Assembly (NCBI RefSeq): GCF_016093545.1
Contig: NZ_JADKYX010000006.1
Location: forward strand, 186,001-250,000
Source: Massilia rhizosphaerae
GTDB lineage: Bacteria > Pseudomonadota > Gammaproteobacteria > Burkholderiales > Burkholderiaceae_D
Direction of reading: 5' to 3'
Length of the DNA stretch: 64,000 nucleotides
Part shown: piece by piece, positions 37,736 to 47,126 of the stretch
Position numbering within the stretch: position 1 is the first letter of the stretch
Layout: each line of letters opens with the position of its first letter
Program-made: the position numbers and the translations under genes
Notes under the pieces: model-generated
What the model was told of the DNA's origin: nothing
What the model saw: only the letters and a program-made list of their open reading frames with translations
The model's database searches: none

Positions 37736-37766
37736 AAAAAACCGCCAGGCTCACGCACTGGCGGTT
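37736..37766 (-). terminator. Terminator hairpin, copy B (after pnp)
   Basis: The same hairpin as copy A, followed by eight T on the minus strand and 28 nt past the pnp stop. It is the natural pnp terminator. Confidence 0.92.
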
Positions 37767-37793
37767 TCGTTCGGCCGGACGGCCGGCGGAGGC

Positions 37794-39902
37794 TTACTGC
37801 GCCGCTGCCGCCGCGTCGTCCGCGGCCGCTGCCTTCATCGACAGCTTCAGGCGGCCGCGCTCGTCGGTCTCGAGGACCTTCACGCGCACCTGCTGGCCTT
37901 CTTTCAGGTAGTCGGCCACGGCGTTGACGCGCTCGTTGGCGATCTGCGAGATGTGCAGCAGGCCGTCTTTGCCCGGCATCACTTGCACGATGGCGCCGAA
38001 GTCCAGCAACTTCAGCACGGTGCCGTCGTAGGTCTTGCCCACTTCGACCGATGCGGTCAGCTCTTCGATGCGGCGCTTGGCTTCCTGGCCGGCGGCGGCG
38101 TCGACCGACGCGATGGTCACGATGCCTTCGTCGGTGATGTCGATCTGCGTGCCGGTCTCTTCGGTCAGCGCGCGGATGACGGCGCCGCCCTTGCCGATCA
38201 CGTCGCGGATCTTTTCCGGGTTGATGCGGATGGTGATCAGGCGCGGCGCGAAGTCCGACAGCTCGGTCTTCACGGTCGGCATGGCCTTCTGCATCTCGGC
38301 CAGGATGTGGTGACGGCCTTCCTTGGCTTGCGCCAGTGCCACCTGCATGATTTCCTTGGTGATGCCCTGGATCTTGATGTCCATCTGCAGCGCCGTGATG
38401 CCGTTGGCGGTGCCGGCCACCTTGAAGTCCATGTCGCCCAGGTGGTCTTCGTCGCCCAGGATGTCGGTCAGGACGGCGAACTTGCCGCCTTCCTTGATCA
38501 GGCCCATGGCGATGCCGGCCACGTGCGCCTTCATCGGCACGCCCGCGTCCATCAGCGCCAGGCAGCCGCCGCAGACGGATGCCATCGACGACGAACCGTT
38601 CGATTCCGTGATTTCCGACACCAGGCGGACCGAGTAGCTGAACTCTTCCGGCGCCGGCAGCGCGGCGACCAGCGCGCGCTTGGCCAGGCGGCCGTGGCCG
38701 ATTTCGCGACGCTTCGGCGTGCCCACGCGGCCCGTTTCGCCGGTGGCGAACGGGGGCATATTGTAGTGCATCATGAAGTCGTCGGTGTACTCGCCCATCA
38801 GCGCGTCGATCTTCTGGCTGTCGCGGCCGGTGCCCAGCGTGGCGATCACGAGGGCCTGGGTTTCGCCGCGGGTGAACAGGGCGGAACCGTGGGTGCGCGG
38901 CAGGACGCTGGTGCGGATCGAGATCGGGCGCACGGTGCGGGTGTCGCGGCCGTCGATGCGCGGCTCGCCTTCCAGGATCTGCGAACGCACGACCTTGGCT
39001 TCCATGTCGAACAGGATGTTGCCGACTTCGGCCGCATCCGCTTCGACGCCCTGCTCGGCCAGGCCTGCCAGCACTTCGGTCGACAGCGACTTCAGCTTTT
39101 GCTGGCGCGCCGATTTTTCGCGGGTCTGGTAGGCGTCGCGGATCTTCGCGTCGGCCAGTTGCGCGACTTGGGCGATCAGCGCTTCGTTCTTCGGCGCCGG
39201 CGCCCATTCGACTTCCGGCTTGCCGCCTTCTTCGACCAGCGCGTGGATCGCGTCGATCACGGCGCGCATCTGCTCGTGGCCGTAGACGACCGCGCCCAGC
39301 ATGATTTCTTCGGACAGCTGCTGCGCTTCGGATTCGACCATCAGCACGGCGTGCTCGGTGCCGGCGACGACGAGGTCCATCTGCGAGGTCTTGAGCTGGG
39401 TGGTGGTCGGGTTCAGGATGTACTGGCCGTTCGCGTAGCCGACGCGGGCGGCGCCGATCGGGCCGTTGAACGGGATGCCGGCCACGCACAGGGCGGCCGA
39501 GGCGCCGATCATCGACGGGATGTCCGGATCGATTTCCGGATTCACCGACAGGACGTGGATGATTACCTGGACTTCGTTCAGATAGCCTTCCGGGAACAGC
39601 GGACGGATCGGACGGTCGATCAGGCGCGACGTCAGCGTCTCCTTCTCCGACGGACGGCCTTCGCGCTTGAAGAAACCGCCCGGGATCTTGCCGGCGGCGT
39701 AGCTCTTCTCGATGTAGTCGACGGTCAGCGGGAAGAAGTCCTGGCCCGGCTTGGCGTCCTTCTTGGCCACCACGGTCGCGAGGACGACGGTGTCTTCGAC
39801 CGACACGAGGACGGCGCCACTGGCTTGACGGGCGATTTCGCCGGTCTCGAGGGTGACGGTATGGTCGCCGTACTGGAAGGTTTTCGTAACTTTGTTAAAC
39901 AT
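37794..39902 (-). CDS. pnp: Polyribonucleotide nucleotidyltransferase (PNPase)
   Basis: 702 aa, full length. It is a 3'-5' phosphorolytic RNA exonuclease and degradosome component. It has two RNase PH domains ([20 protein letters not shown] at the start; [20 protein letters not shown] and [10 protein letters not shown] in the second), then a KH domain ([20 protein letters not shown]) and an S1 domain ([20 protein letters not shown]). It lies downstream of rpsO, as in most bacteria. The spacer carries an rpsO terminator and a GGGGTCAGAGC inverted repeat. Confidence 0.98.
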   Translation of the reverse strand: MFNKVTKTFQYGDHTVTLETGEIARQASGAVLVSVEDTVVLATVVAKKDAKPGQDFFPLTVDYIEKSYAAGKIPGGFFKREGRPSEKETLTSRLIDRPIRPLFPEGYLNEVQVIIHVLSVNPEIDPDIPSMIGASAALCVAGIPFNGPIGAARVGYANGQYILNPTTTQLKTSQMDLVVAGTEHAVLMVESEAQQLSEEIMLGAVVYGHEQMRAVIDAIHALVEEGGKPEVEWAPAPKNEALIAQVAQLADAKIRDAYQTREKSARQQKLKSLSTEVLAGLAEQGVEADAAEVGNILFDMEAKVVRSQILEGEPRIDGRDTRTVRPISIRTSVLPRTHGSALFTRGETQALVIATLGTGRDSQKIDALMGEYTDDFMMHYNMPPFATGETGRVGTPKRREIGHGRLAKRALVAALPAPEEFSYSVRLVSEITESNGSSSMASVCGGCLALMDAGVPMKAHVAGIAMGLIKEGGKFAVLTDILGDEDHLGDMDFKVAGTANGITALQMDIKIQGITKEIMQVALAQAKEGRHHILAEMQKAMPTVKTELSDFAPRLITIRINPEKIRDVIGKGGAVIRALTEETGTQIDITDEGIVTIASVDAAAGQEAKRRIEELTASVEVGKTYDGTVLKLLDFGAIVQVMPGKDGLLHISQIANERVNAVADYLKEGQQVRVKVLETDERGRLKLSMKAAAADDAAAAAQ

Positions 39903-39972
39903 GGGTAATCCCTTTCTATTTGCCGACAGATTTTCAGGCGCTGTCGTTCACCTCACGACGGGCAAATCTCTT

Positions 39973-40018
39973 AATTCGGGGTCAGAGCGCGAATTTCTCG
40001 GGTGCGCTCTGACCCCGA
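39973..40018. repeat. GGGGTCAGAGC inverted repeat between rpsO and pnp
   Basis: AATTCGGGGTCAGAGCGC (39973-39990) faces GCGCTCTGACCCCGA (40004-40018) across 13 nt. The same core recurs four times at 48986-49203, so it is a dispersed family. Confidence 0.85.
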
Positions 40019-40040
40019 CTGACTAACGACGGCCAAAACG

Positions 40041-40078
40041 AAAAATGCCCGCGGCAGTGAAACTGACGCAGGCATTTC
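40041..40078 (-). terminator. rpsO terminator
   Basis: Minus strand AAATGCC...GGCATTTTT, an imperfect long stem, ends in five T and lies 40 nt past the rpsO stop. It may also be the RNA-processing hairpin typical of rpsO-pnp. Confidence 0.8.
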
Positions 40079-40118
40079 GAAGCTTGAGCCGTCTGGCGCA
40101 ATGCTCGGGAACTGCTGA

Positions 40119-40388
40119 TTACTTACGCAGGCCGAGTTTGGCGATCAGGTCGCGGTAACGGTTCAGATCCTTGCGCTTCAGGTAAGCCAGCAGGCTCTTA
40201 CGACGGTTGACCATCATGATCAGGCCGCGGCGGGAGTGGTGATCCTTCTGGTGTTCCTTGAAGTGGCCGTTCAGTTCGTTGATACGGGCGGTCAGCAGTG
40301 CAACCTGGACTTCCGGCGAACCGGTGTCGTTCTGGCCACGTGCGTTGTCCGCGATGATCGCGGCCTTGTTGATGTTTTCTACGGTCAT
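40119..40388 (-). CDS. rpsO: 30S ribosomal protein S15
   Basis: 89 aa, the standard length. The pattern [20 protein letters not shown] then [20 protein letters not shown] and [17 protein letters not shown] is that of S15, which binds 16S rRNA helices 20-22 with bS6 and bS18. The ATG at 40388 was chosen because it gives the family start (the open frame runs upstream without similarity). Confidence 0.98.
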   Translation of the reverse strand: MTVENINKAAIIADNARGQNDTGSPEVQVALLTARINELNGHFKEHQKDHHSRRGLIMMVNRRKSLLAYLKRKDLNRYRDLIAKLGLRK

Positions 40389-40578
40389 GATGTTGCCTTT
40401 CACATGCGGTGCAAGAGTCGGAACCCAGCGCACCGTGAATTGATAAAAAACCTGGCCGGAGGGCCAAGACCGGGAAGTATATGTGAAAACACCGGGCGAG
40501 GCCAGTGTTTCATCGTCTTCCGTTAAAATCGCACCGTTGGCGATGCCGTTCCGGCAAGCCCGAAGACGCGACCATACC

Positions 40579-41082
40579 ATGCACAACACGACCAAGACCC
40601 TTGCCGCCGCCTGCGCGCTCGCCCTCGCCCTGTCCGCCTGCTCGACCTTCGACCGCACGCCGCCCGCCGGCACGCCGCTGGCCCAGGTGACGGCGAAGCT
40701 GGGCAAGCCGGACGCCGTCTACCCGGACCCCGCCGGCGGCCAGGTGCTGGAATACCGCGGCCAGCCGATGAGCCAGTACCAGCACATGGCGCGCATCGGC
40801 GCCGACGGCCGCCTCGTCTCGTATGACCAGGTGCTCACCAGCGAGAACTTCGCGAAAGTGCGTCCCGGGAGCTGGATGAAGGACGACGTCCTGCGCAACT
40901 TCGGCCGCCCGGCCGAGACCGGGCGCGACCGCGCCACCGGCTTCGACGTCTGGTCGTACCGCTACAAGCAGGACGGCGTCTGGGATTCGTACATGAACAT
41001 TTATTTCAATGGACGGGGCGAGGTGCACCACATGGACAACACCCCGGACCCGCTGCTCGACGACCGCTCGAAAGGCGTCTGA
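40579..41082 (+). CDS. Outer-membrane lipoprotein of the SmpA/OmlA (BamE-like) type, copy 1
   Basis: 167 aa with lipobox LSAC near residue 20. The mature domain has the BamE-like rhythm: [40 protein letters not shown], then [13 protein letters not shown] and [20 protein letters not shown], with two repeated helix-helix-strand modules. It is not the housekeeping BamE by length. The next gene is a clear tandem paralogue. Role unknown, probably envelope-related. Confidence 0.78.
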   Translation: MHNTTKTLAAACALALALSACSTFDRTPPAGTPLAQVTAKLGKPDAVYPDPAGGQVLEYRGQPMSQYQHMARIGADGRLVSYDQVLTSENFAKVRPGSWMKDDVLRNFGRPAETGRDRATGFDVWSYRYKQDGVWDSYMNIYFNGRGEVHHMDNTPDPLLDDRSKGV

Positions 41083-41101
41083 GCGTCACACGGAGGTCAC
41101 G

Positions 41102-41620
41102 ATGCCCCACACTTTCCCTGCGACGCTGCGCGCGGCCGGCGCCGCACTCGCCGCCGCGCTGGCCCTGTCGGGCTGCACCACGCTGCTGCGCCAACCGCCG
41201 CCGCCGGGCGCGCCGCTGACCGCGGTCACCGCGCAACTCGGCCAGCCGAATGCCGTCTATCCCCTGCCCGACGGCGGCCAAAGGCTCGACTACGGCGGCC
41301 AGCCGATGGGCCAGTTCCAGTACATGGCCCACATCGGGCCGGACGGCCGCCTGGTCTCGTTCGACCAGGTGCTCACCAGCGAGAATTTCGCCAAGGTGCA
41401 GGTCGACCGCTGGACGAAGGCCGACATCCTGCGCCACTTCGGCCGCCCCGCCGAGGTCTCGCACGTGCACGTGCACAACTATGAAGTCTGGTCCTACCGC
41501 TACAAGGAAGCGGGCGTGTGGAACTCGATGATGCACGTGCACTTCGACGAGCAGGGCGTCGTGCGCCAGATGCTCAACGGGCCGGACCCGATGTACGACG
41601 ACCGCTTCCTCCGCCGCTGA
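41102..41620 (+). CDS. Outer-membrane lipoprotein of the SmpA/OmlA type, copy 2
   Basis: 172 aa with lipobox LSGC near residue 25. It closely parallels the preceding gene: PLTAVTAQLGQPNAVYPLPD and [20 protein letters not shown], then ILRHFGRPAEVSHV and VWSYRYKEAGVWNSMMHVHF. ACGGAGG precedes the ATG, 19 nt after copy 1, so both form one operon. They arose by tandem duplication. A His-rich stretch HVHVHN near residue 118 is present only in this copy. Confidence 0.78.
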   Translation: MPHTFPATLRAAGAALAAALALSGCTTLLRQPPPPGAPLTAVTAQLGQPNAVYPLPDGGQRLDYGGQPMGQFQYMAHIGPDGRLVSFDQVLTSENFAKVQVDRWTKADILRHFGRPAEVSHVHVHNYEVWSYRYKEAGVWNSMMHVHFDEQGVVRQMLNGPDPMYDDRFLRR

Positions 41621-41684
41621 CCGCTGCCCGCGGCGCGACAATGTGTGAGAATCCGGCATGCGCCGCTGGCTATACTGTGGCGAC

Positions 41685-42410
41685 ATGATCGCCACCGTCC
41701 CCGCCCTGCTCCCGCCACGCGACCGCCGCCACGCCGGCATCGCGGCCACGATTCTCTTGCATGCCGTCTTGCTGATGTGTTGGCAGGCCACCCGCCACGC
41801 GCCGTCGTCCGTCGCCCCCGATCCGCGCCGCACGACGATCCAGTGGATACGATTGCCGGCACCTGCCGTGCCGCCACGCCGCGTGGAAGAACACCCGGAG
41901 CCGCTCCGGCCGCACGCACCCGCGCGCGCGGGCGCGATGACCTTCGTCCTGCCCTCCGTGTCCGCCGCGCCGGTGCCTGCGCCGGCCGCGCCGAGCACCG
42001 CGCCAGCCGACGACCTCGACACCGCCAAACCGCCGGCCCCGCCCGCCCAGTCGGCCGGCGCCGCGCTGGCGGAACGCGCGCGCCGCGCCGCGGGCGCCGT
42101 CGACCGCGCGCTGCGCAAGGAAAACTATCCATACATCGTCGCGCCGCTGGACAGCCCGCAGATCCGCCTGCGCAACGGGATCGCGGCGGCGGGCCACGCG
42201 GAACCCGGCATGGACGAACTGGTCAACAACACGGGCGACGGTGCCCGTCGCACCCGCATCGTCGCGGGCGGCAACACGTACTGCATGACGGAGCGCTCGC
42301 CCGCGACGAGCATCGACACGATCGAGAAGCACGGCAAGTGGCGACAAACCAGCTGCCCCGGGCACGAATCGGCGGCCCACGGGCAGGCATGGCGCACGGC
42401 CCGGGATTGA
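41685..42410 (+). CDS. TonB-like single-span membrane protein, copy 1
   Basis: 241 aa from the ATG at 41685, chosen because it aligns with the start of the paralogue downstream (an ATG 27 nt upstream is also open). A short cytoplasmic N-terminus precedes one membrane helix (AGIAATILLHAVLLMCWQAT). A Pro/Ala-rich periplasmic spacer follows, then a C-terminal part with ENYPYIVAPLDSPQIRLRNG and NTYCMTERSPATSIDTIEKH. It resembles TonB-like architecture only loosely. Two Cys in the C-terminal part may form a disulfide. Function unknown. Confidence 0.6.
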   Translation: MIATVPALLPPRDRRHAGIAATILLHAVLLMCWQATRHAPSSVAPDPRRTTIQWIRLPAPAVPPRRVEEHPEPLRPHAPARAGAMTFVLPSVSAAPVPAPAAPSTAPADDLDTAKPPAPPAQSAGAALAERARRAAGAVDRALRKENYPYIVAPLDSPQIRLRNGIAAAGHAEPGMDELVNNTGDGARRTRIVAGGNTYCMTERSPATSIDTIEKHGKWRQTSCPGHESAAHGQAWRTARD

Positions 42411-42436
42411 ATCCGCCATCGAAACGGACGAGCCCG

Positions 42437-43165
42437 ATGATCGGAGCGGCCACCGTTGACCGCCGCCACGCCGGCATCGCGGTCACCCTCCTCGTGCATG
42501 CCCTGCTGATCCTGGGCTGGCAAGCGACCCGCCGGACGCCGTCCGTCGCGCCGGATCCGCGGCGCATGACGATCCAGTGGATCCGGCTGCCGGCACCTGC
42601 CGTGCCGCTGCCGCGCCGAGAAAAAGAGCGAGAGCGCGCGGCGCCGGTCCGCCCGCACGCGGGCGCGATCACGTTGCCGCGCCCGCCCGCGCCCGTCGCG
42701 CCTGCGCCGGCGGTCGGCGCCCCGAACGCAGGCGCCGCCACCGGCACCGACAGGCTCGCGCCGCTCGCGCCTCCCGCCCGATCCGGAGCGGCCGCCATAC
42801 TGGAACGCGCACGTCGCGACGCCGGCGCCGTCGACCGCGCGCTGCGCAAGGAAAACAATCCCTACATCGTCGCGCCGCTGGACAGTCCGGAGATCCGGAT
42901 GCGCAAGAAGATGGAACGGGCCGCCCAGCTGGCGCCGAACCGGCTGTGGGAAGCGCCCAAGACGGAGGAACTGGTCAACGACACCGGCGACGGCGCGCGC
43001 CGCACCCGTGTCATCACCCCCGCCGGCGCCTATTGCATTACGGAGCGCTCGCCCACCACGAGCATCGACATGATCGAAAAGCACGGCAAGATCAGGATCA
43101 CGAACTGCGGAACGGGCCACGAGCAGCCCGCCAGCGCGCAGGCATGGCGCACCGCGCGCGATTGA
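42437..43165 (+). CDS. TonB-like single-span membrane protein, copy 2
   Basis: 242 aa. A tandem paralogue of the preceding gene: AGIAVTLLVHALLILGWQAT as membrane helix, a Pro/Ala spacer, and the same C-terminal signature ENNPYIVAPLDSPEIRMRKK, then GAYCITERSPTTSIDMIEKH and the shared end AWRTARD. The two differ mostly in the spacer. Function unknown; an envelope role is likely. Confidence 0.6.
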   Translation: MIGAATVDRRHAGIAVTLLVHALLILGWQATRRTPSVAPDPRRMTIQWIRLPAPAVPLPRREKERERAAPVRPHAGAITLPRPPAPVAPAPAVGAPNAGAATGTDRLAPLAPPARSGAAAILERARRDAGAVDRALRKENNPYIVAPLDSPEIRMRKKMERAAQLAPNRLWEAPKTEELVNDTGDGARRTRVITPAGAYCITERSPTTSIDMIEKHGKIRITNCGTGHEQPASAQAWRTARD

Positions 43166-43620
43166 GACCCGCGCACGATTGAACCTGTGGGGTTGCCGGC
43201 GCGAATTGCAACGAATTCCCGCTGCTCAACGCCGGCTTCGCTTCGACCGCATCTTTGGGCAAGCCCCCCATGAAAATCGCCGCGGCGTGCTCATCTGGCG
43301 TGGCGTGGAAAAAGATGAATATAACGATATGGCCCAATAACAACAGACCGGCAAAAGTCCCGCCTCCAGTGGAGTTTCCCTGGGAAAATAAAGTAGTATT
43401 TACTTGCAGATGCGCCGCTCACTCCATCGTTCGTGCAGCCAGCAGCAATAATGACTGGAAAGTTAACGACCAGGGTGATCGCCGTCTTGGAGCATCGTGG
43501 TTTATCGAAGATTTCCGAAAAATTCCGTTTCCATCGGTCGATACAACACGATGAGCGCGGCATTTTTATGTGATTACGCTAAGTCCAACACCCCTTTCAC
43601 TTGTTCATCCAGGAATTATG
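43166..43620. other. Intergenic region upstream of the chemoreceptor
   Basis: 455 bp. The right half is AT-richer and must contain the promoter for the chemoreceptor-cheW pair. I found no convincing gene, terminator or flagellar sigma-28 promoter in it. A weak minus-strand frame (43166-43343) has no ribosome site. Confidence 0.5.
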
Positions 43621-45771
43621 ATGATTCAGATCAGGACATCACGGCAGTTACAGCTTGAGCAGGACGCGCTCGCCGAAGCCATCGAGAAAAACCTCACGCG
43701 CATTGTCATCGCGGCGGCGAGCGGGGACCTCTCCGAGCGGGTTGACATCGACGCCTTGCCGCCAACCCTGGGCAGGACGGGCGGCGCAGTCAATCGCCTG
43801 TTGGACAACCTGCAGGCGATCCGCGTTGAAATGGGTCGGATGAGCGCTGAACACGACAAGGGCGACATCGACGCGATGATCGATGCGCAGAAATTCGAAG
43901 GCGATTTCCGCACGATGGCGCAAGGCATCAACGCGATGGTCGGTTCGCACATTGCCGTCAAAAAGATGGCAATGGGCGTGGTCAAGGAGTTCGGCCGCGG
44001 CAATTTCGACGCGCCGATGGACAAGTTGCCCGGCAAGAAGGCGTTCATTAACGACACGATCGAGCAGGTGCGCGGCAACCTCAAGGGCTTGATTGCCGAA
44101 ATGAACAAGATGTCGTCGGAGCATGACAAGGGCGACATCGACGTGATGATCGATGCGCAGAAATTCGAAGGCGATTTCCGCCTGATGGCGCAAGGCATCA
44201 ACGCGATGGTCGGTTCGCACATTGCCGTCAAAAAGATGGCCATGGGCGTGATCAGGGAATTCGGCCGCGGTAATTTCGACGCGCCGATGGACAAGCTGCC
44301 CGGCAAGAAGGCGTTCATTAACGACACTATCGAGCAAGTGCGCGGCAACCTCAAGGGCTTGATTGCCGAAATGAACAAGATGTCGTCGGAGCATGACAAG
44401 GGCGACATCGACGTGATAATCGATGCACAGAAGTTCGAGGGCGATTTCCGCACGATGGCCCAAGGCATCAATAACATGGTGGCAGGCCATATCACGGTGA
44501 AGAAGAAAGCCATGGCCTGCGTGAAATCCTTTGGCGAGGGCGACTTCAGCGCGCCATTGGAAACTTTTCCGGGCAAGAAGGTGTTCATCAATCAGACCAT
44601 CGAACAGGTACGCGCGAACCTGATGGCCTTGATTGAAGATACAAGCATGCTGGCCAAGGCAGCGCAAGCCGGCCAGCTCGAAACGCGCTCGGACGCAAGC
44701 CGCCATACCGGCGACTTCAAGCGCATCGTCGAAGGCGTGAACAACGCCCTCGACGCCATCGTCACACCGCTGCGGGAGGTGCAGCAGGTGCTTGGAGGAA
44801 TGGAAAATGGCGATTTGACGAAGGTCATCCGCGGCGAGTACCAAGGCGCATTTGCCGAGCTGAAGAACGCCGTGAACAGTATGGTGGCCAAGCTGGCGGA
44901 GGTCGTGAACGAGGTTTCTCGCGGTGCCGAAGCGCTTGCCGACGCCTCCGAAGAAGTCAGCTCCACCGCCCAGGCGCTGTCGCAGGCATCCGGTGAGCAA
45001 GCCGCCGGCGTCGAGCAGACCAGCGCGGCGATCGAGCAGATGACCGCGTCGATTTCGCAAAACACCGAGAACGCGAAGGTCACCGACGGCATCGCGACCA
45101 AGGCTGCGCAGGAGGCGATAGAGGGCGGTGCAGCGGTCAAGGAGACCGTTTCGGCGATGAACCAGATAGCGAAGAAGATCAGCATCATCGACGACATCGC
45201 TTACCAGACCAATCTACTGGCCTTGAATGCGGCGATCGAAGCGGCCCGCGCCGGCGAGCATGGCAAGGGCTTCGCGGTGGTGGCGGCCGAAGTGCGCAAG
45301 CTGGCCGAGCGCAGCCAGGTTGCAGCGCAGGAGATCAGCGAAGTGGCGAGCAACAGCGTGAAAATGGCGGAAACGGCGGGCAAGCAGCTGGATGAAATGG
45401 TGCCGAACATTAAACGAACCTCGGACCTGGTGCAGGAAATTACGGCGGCGTCGGAAGAGCAGTCGTCCGGAGTAGGCCAGATCAATGCGGCGGTGGGCCA
45501 GTTGAGCCAGACCATGCAACAGAATGCATCGAGCTCGGAAGAGCTGGCGGCCACTGCGGAAGAAATGAGCGGCCAGGCCGAACAGTTGAAGCAGACGATG
45601 GCGTTCTTCAAGCTTGCAACGGCGGAGCGTCCCAGGACAACGACTTTCGCGCGCGACCCGTCGACGACGCCCAGGGAAATCACCAGCAAGCCGGTCATTC
45701 GCAAGCTCATTTCCAATCTGGCGAGCACGGTGGATGGCGCCCCGGATGAATCGCAATTCGCCAGGTTCTAA
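43621..45771 (+). CDS. Soluble methyl-accepting chemotaxis protein with tandem HAMP-like repeats
   Basis: 716 aa from the ATG at 43621 (an adjacent ATG at 43618 is closer to the AGGA site). No transmembrane segment. Three successive ~90-residue HAMP-like units (phrases [20 protein letters not shown] and [20 protein letters not shown] recur) are followed by a fourth, diverged HAMP and the signalling domain with [20 protein letters not shown]. It would sense a cytoplasmic or poly-HAMP-transmitted cue. The first two units are almost identical in DNA. CheW is encoded 16 nt downstream. Confidence 0.92.
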   Translation: MIQIRTSRQLQLEQDALAEAIEKNLTRIVIAAASGDLSERVDIDALPPTLGRTGGAVNRLLDNLQAIRVEMGRMSAEHDKGDIDAMIDAQKFEGDFRTMAQGINAMVGSHIAVKKMAMGVVKEFGRGNFDAPMDKLPGKKAFINDTIEQVRGNLKGLIAEMNKMSSEHDKGDIDVMIDAQKFEGDFRLMAQGINAMVGSHIAVKKMAMGVIREFGRGNFDAPMDKLPGKKAFINDTIEQVRGNLKGLIAEMNKMSSEHDKGDIDVIIDAQKFEGDFRTMAQGINNMVAGHITVKKKAMACVKSFGEGDFSAPLETFPGKKVFINQTIEQVRANLMALIEDTSMLAKAAQAGQLETRSDASRHTGDFKRIVEGVNNALDAIVTPLREVQQVLGGMENGDLTKVIRGEYQGAFAELKNAVNSMVAKLAEVVNEVSRGAEALADASEEVSSTAQALSQASGEQAAGVEQTSAAIEQMTASISQNTENAKVTDGIATKAAQEAIEGGAAVKETVSAMNQIAKKISIIDDIAYQTNLLALNAAIEAARAGEHGKGFAVVAAEVRKLAERSQVAAQEISEVASNSVKMAETAGKQLDEMVPNIKRTSDLVQEITAASEEQSSGVGQINAAVGQLSQTMQQNASSSEELAATAEEMSGQAEQLKQTMAFFKLATAERPRTTTFARDPSTTPREITSKPVIRKLISNLASTVDGAPDESQFARF
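43831..44640 (+). repeat. Three in-frame 270-bp tandem repeats in the chemoreceptor gene
   Basis: Units at 43831-44100, 44101-44370 and 44371-44640. The first two are nearly identical over most of their length (for example GGCAAGAAGGCGTTCATTAA in both); the third has diverged. Each encodes a 90-residue HAMP-like module. Confidence 0.9.
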
Positions 45772-45787
45772 GCCAAGGAGACCGGGC

Positions 45788-46351
45788 GTGGATACGTTGG
45801 TTCGGACAAATCCTCCTCGGGTGAGTGCTGTTGCGACCAGCAGTACCGCGGACGAAACGCAATACCTCACCTTCATGCTGGATCGTGAAATATTCGCCAT
45901 CGGCATTCTGACGATCAAGGAAATCATTGAATACGGCACTTTCACCGCGGTGCCGACGATGCCGGCGTGTATCCGCGGCGTCATCAATCTGCGCGGCGCA
46001 GCGGTGCCGATCATGGATTTGTCGGTGCGCTTCGGCAAGCCGGCCAGGGAGGTCACCAAGCGCACCTGCATCGTCATTGTCGAAATCGAAGCGCATGGCG
46101 GACAGCGGGTCGTCGGCGTCATCGTCGACGCAGTCAATGCCGTGGTAGAGATCGCACCCTCCGAGATCGAACCGCCGCCGGCGTTCGGCGCCCGGATTCC
46201 GGGCGGCTTCATCGAGGGCATGGGCAAGATCGACAACCGCTTCGTGATTCTTTTGAATGTCAACCATGTATTGTCGGCCGATGACTTGGATGCGCTGGCG
46301 AACGATAACGCGAGCGGACCGAAACCGTTCGGCGCGGCGGCTGCGCCCTGA
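45788..46351 (+). CDS. cheW: Chemotaxis coupling protein CheW
   Basis: 187 aa from a GTG at 45788 with AAGGAG 7 nt upstream. CheW signature: TQYLTFMLDREIFAIGILTI, VPTMPACIRGVINLRGAAVP, MDLSVRFGKP and the closing GMGKIDNRFVILLNVNHVLS. It links receptors to CheA. It is paired with the soluble chemoreceptor gene and probably dedicated to it; no CheA or CheY gene is in the window. Confidence 0.93.
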   Translation: MDTLVRTNPPRVSAVATSSTADETQYLTFMLDREIFAIGILTIKEIIEYGTFTAVPTMPACIRGVINLRGAAVPIMDLSVRFGKPAREVTKRTCIVIVEIEAHGGQRVVGVIVDAVNAVVEIAPSEIEPPPAFGARIPGGFIEGMGKIDNRFVILLNVNHVLSADDLDALANDNASGPKPFGAAAAP

Positions 46352-46463
46352 CCGTGCGCACGATTGAATCTGTCATCGGAATGTCATCGAAATCGGCGAG
46401 CCTGACGGCGCGCTCTTCCCGAGTCGCATTTTCCGAAGCGGATCCACTTTCACGAGGTCATCC

Positions 46464-47081
46464 ATGTTCCTGTTTTCCCAGTCCGTCACGCCCGCCGTTC
46501 GCTCGCACCTGGACGCCCAGGTCGCGTTCCTCAACGACATGTCGAAATCGTGGTCGCGGTCGATCCAGAACATCGTCGACGCCAACATCCAGCTGAGCCA
46601 GACCCTGCTCGAAGAAAGCAATATCGCGGGCCAGCAATTGCTGACCACGAACCATCCGACCGAAATCATCTCGGCCGCCGCCGCGCGCGCCCAGCCGGCC
46701 GCGGAAAAGCTGCGCGCCTACCAGCAACACCTGTCGCGCGTCGTGGCCGACTCCCAGGTCGACCTGGCCCGCGTGGCCGAGCAGCACGTGCAGGAAACGT
46801 CGCGCACGGCCAAGAACCTGGCCGACGAGGTGGCGCGCGCCGCATCCGAAGAGACGCAGCACAGCCTGCGCACGCAGCAGGATTCGATCAAGAATTTCCG
46901 CGATCCGTTCCAGGAAGCGCGCGCCAACGGCAGCGTCCACCGCGGCAATCTGCAAAGCGGTAACGGCGCGGATGCGGGCGTGCGCGCCGAGGCCGACATG
47001 CATGACGGCACGTTCCGCGGCAGCGTCCAGGGCGGCATGCCGGTCGGCCAGCAGGGCAAGTCCGCCGCCAAGGCGAGCTGA
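46464..47081 (+). CDS. Phasin-family protein (PHA granule associated)
   Basis: 205 aa. The N-terminal 140 residues are long amphipathic helices in the phasin pattern: LDAQVAFLNDMSKSWSRSIQ, then NIQLSQTLLEESNIAGQQLL. The tail is Gly/Ala-rich and disordered. Phasins coat polyhydroxyalkanoate granules in betaproteobacteria and control granule size. No PHA synthase gene is nearby. Confidence 0.85.
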   Translation: MFLFSQSVTPAVRSHLDAQVAFLNDMSKSWSRSIQNIVDANIQLSQTLLEESNIAGQQLLTTNHPTEIISAAAARAQPAAEKLRAYQQHLSRVVADSQVDLARVAEQHVQETSRTAKNLADEVARAASEETQHSLRTQQDSIKNFRDPFQEARANGSVHRGNLQSGNGADAGVRAEADMHDGTFRGSVQGGMPVGQQGKSAAKAS

Positions 47082-47098
47082 CGCCGGGTAGCAACGCA

Positions 47099-47122
47099 AA
47101 CGGGACCGCGCGCGGTCCCGTT
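47099..47122. terminator. Palindromic terminator between convergent phasin and pssA genes
   Basis: AACGGGACCGCG facing CGCGGTCCCGTT, a perfect 24-bp palindrome between two convergent genes; probably acts on both strands. Confidence 0.7.
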
Positions 47123-47126
47123 CCAT

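Noticed and set aside
43166..43620. Sigma-28 (FliA) promoter for the chemoreceptor
   Set aside because: A TAAAG-like box occurs, but no matching GCCGATAA at the right distance.
43831..44640. CRISPR-like or satellite array
   Set aside because: The repeats are 270 bp, in frame and encode HAMP-like modules.
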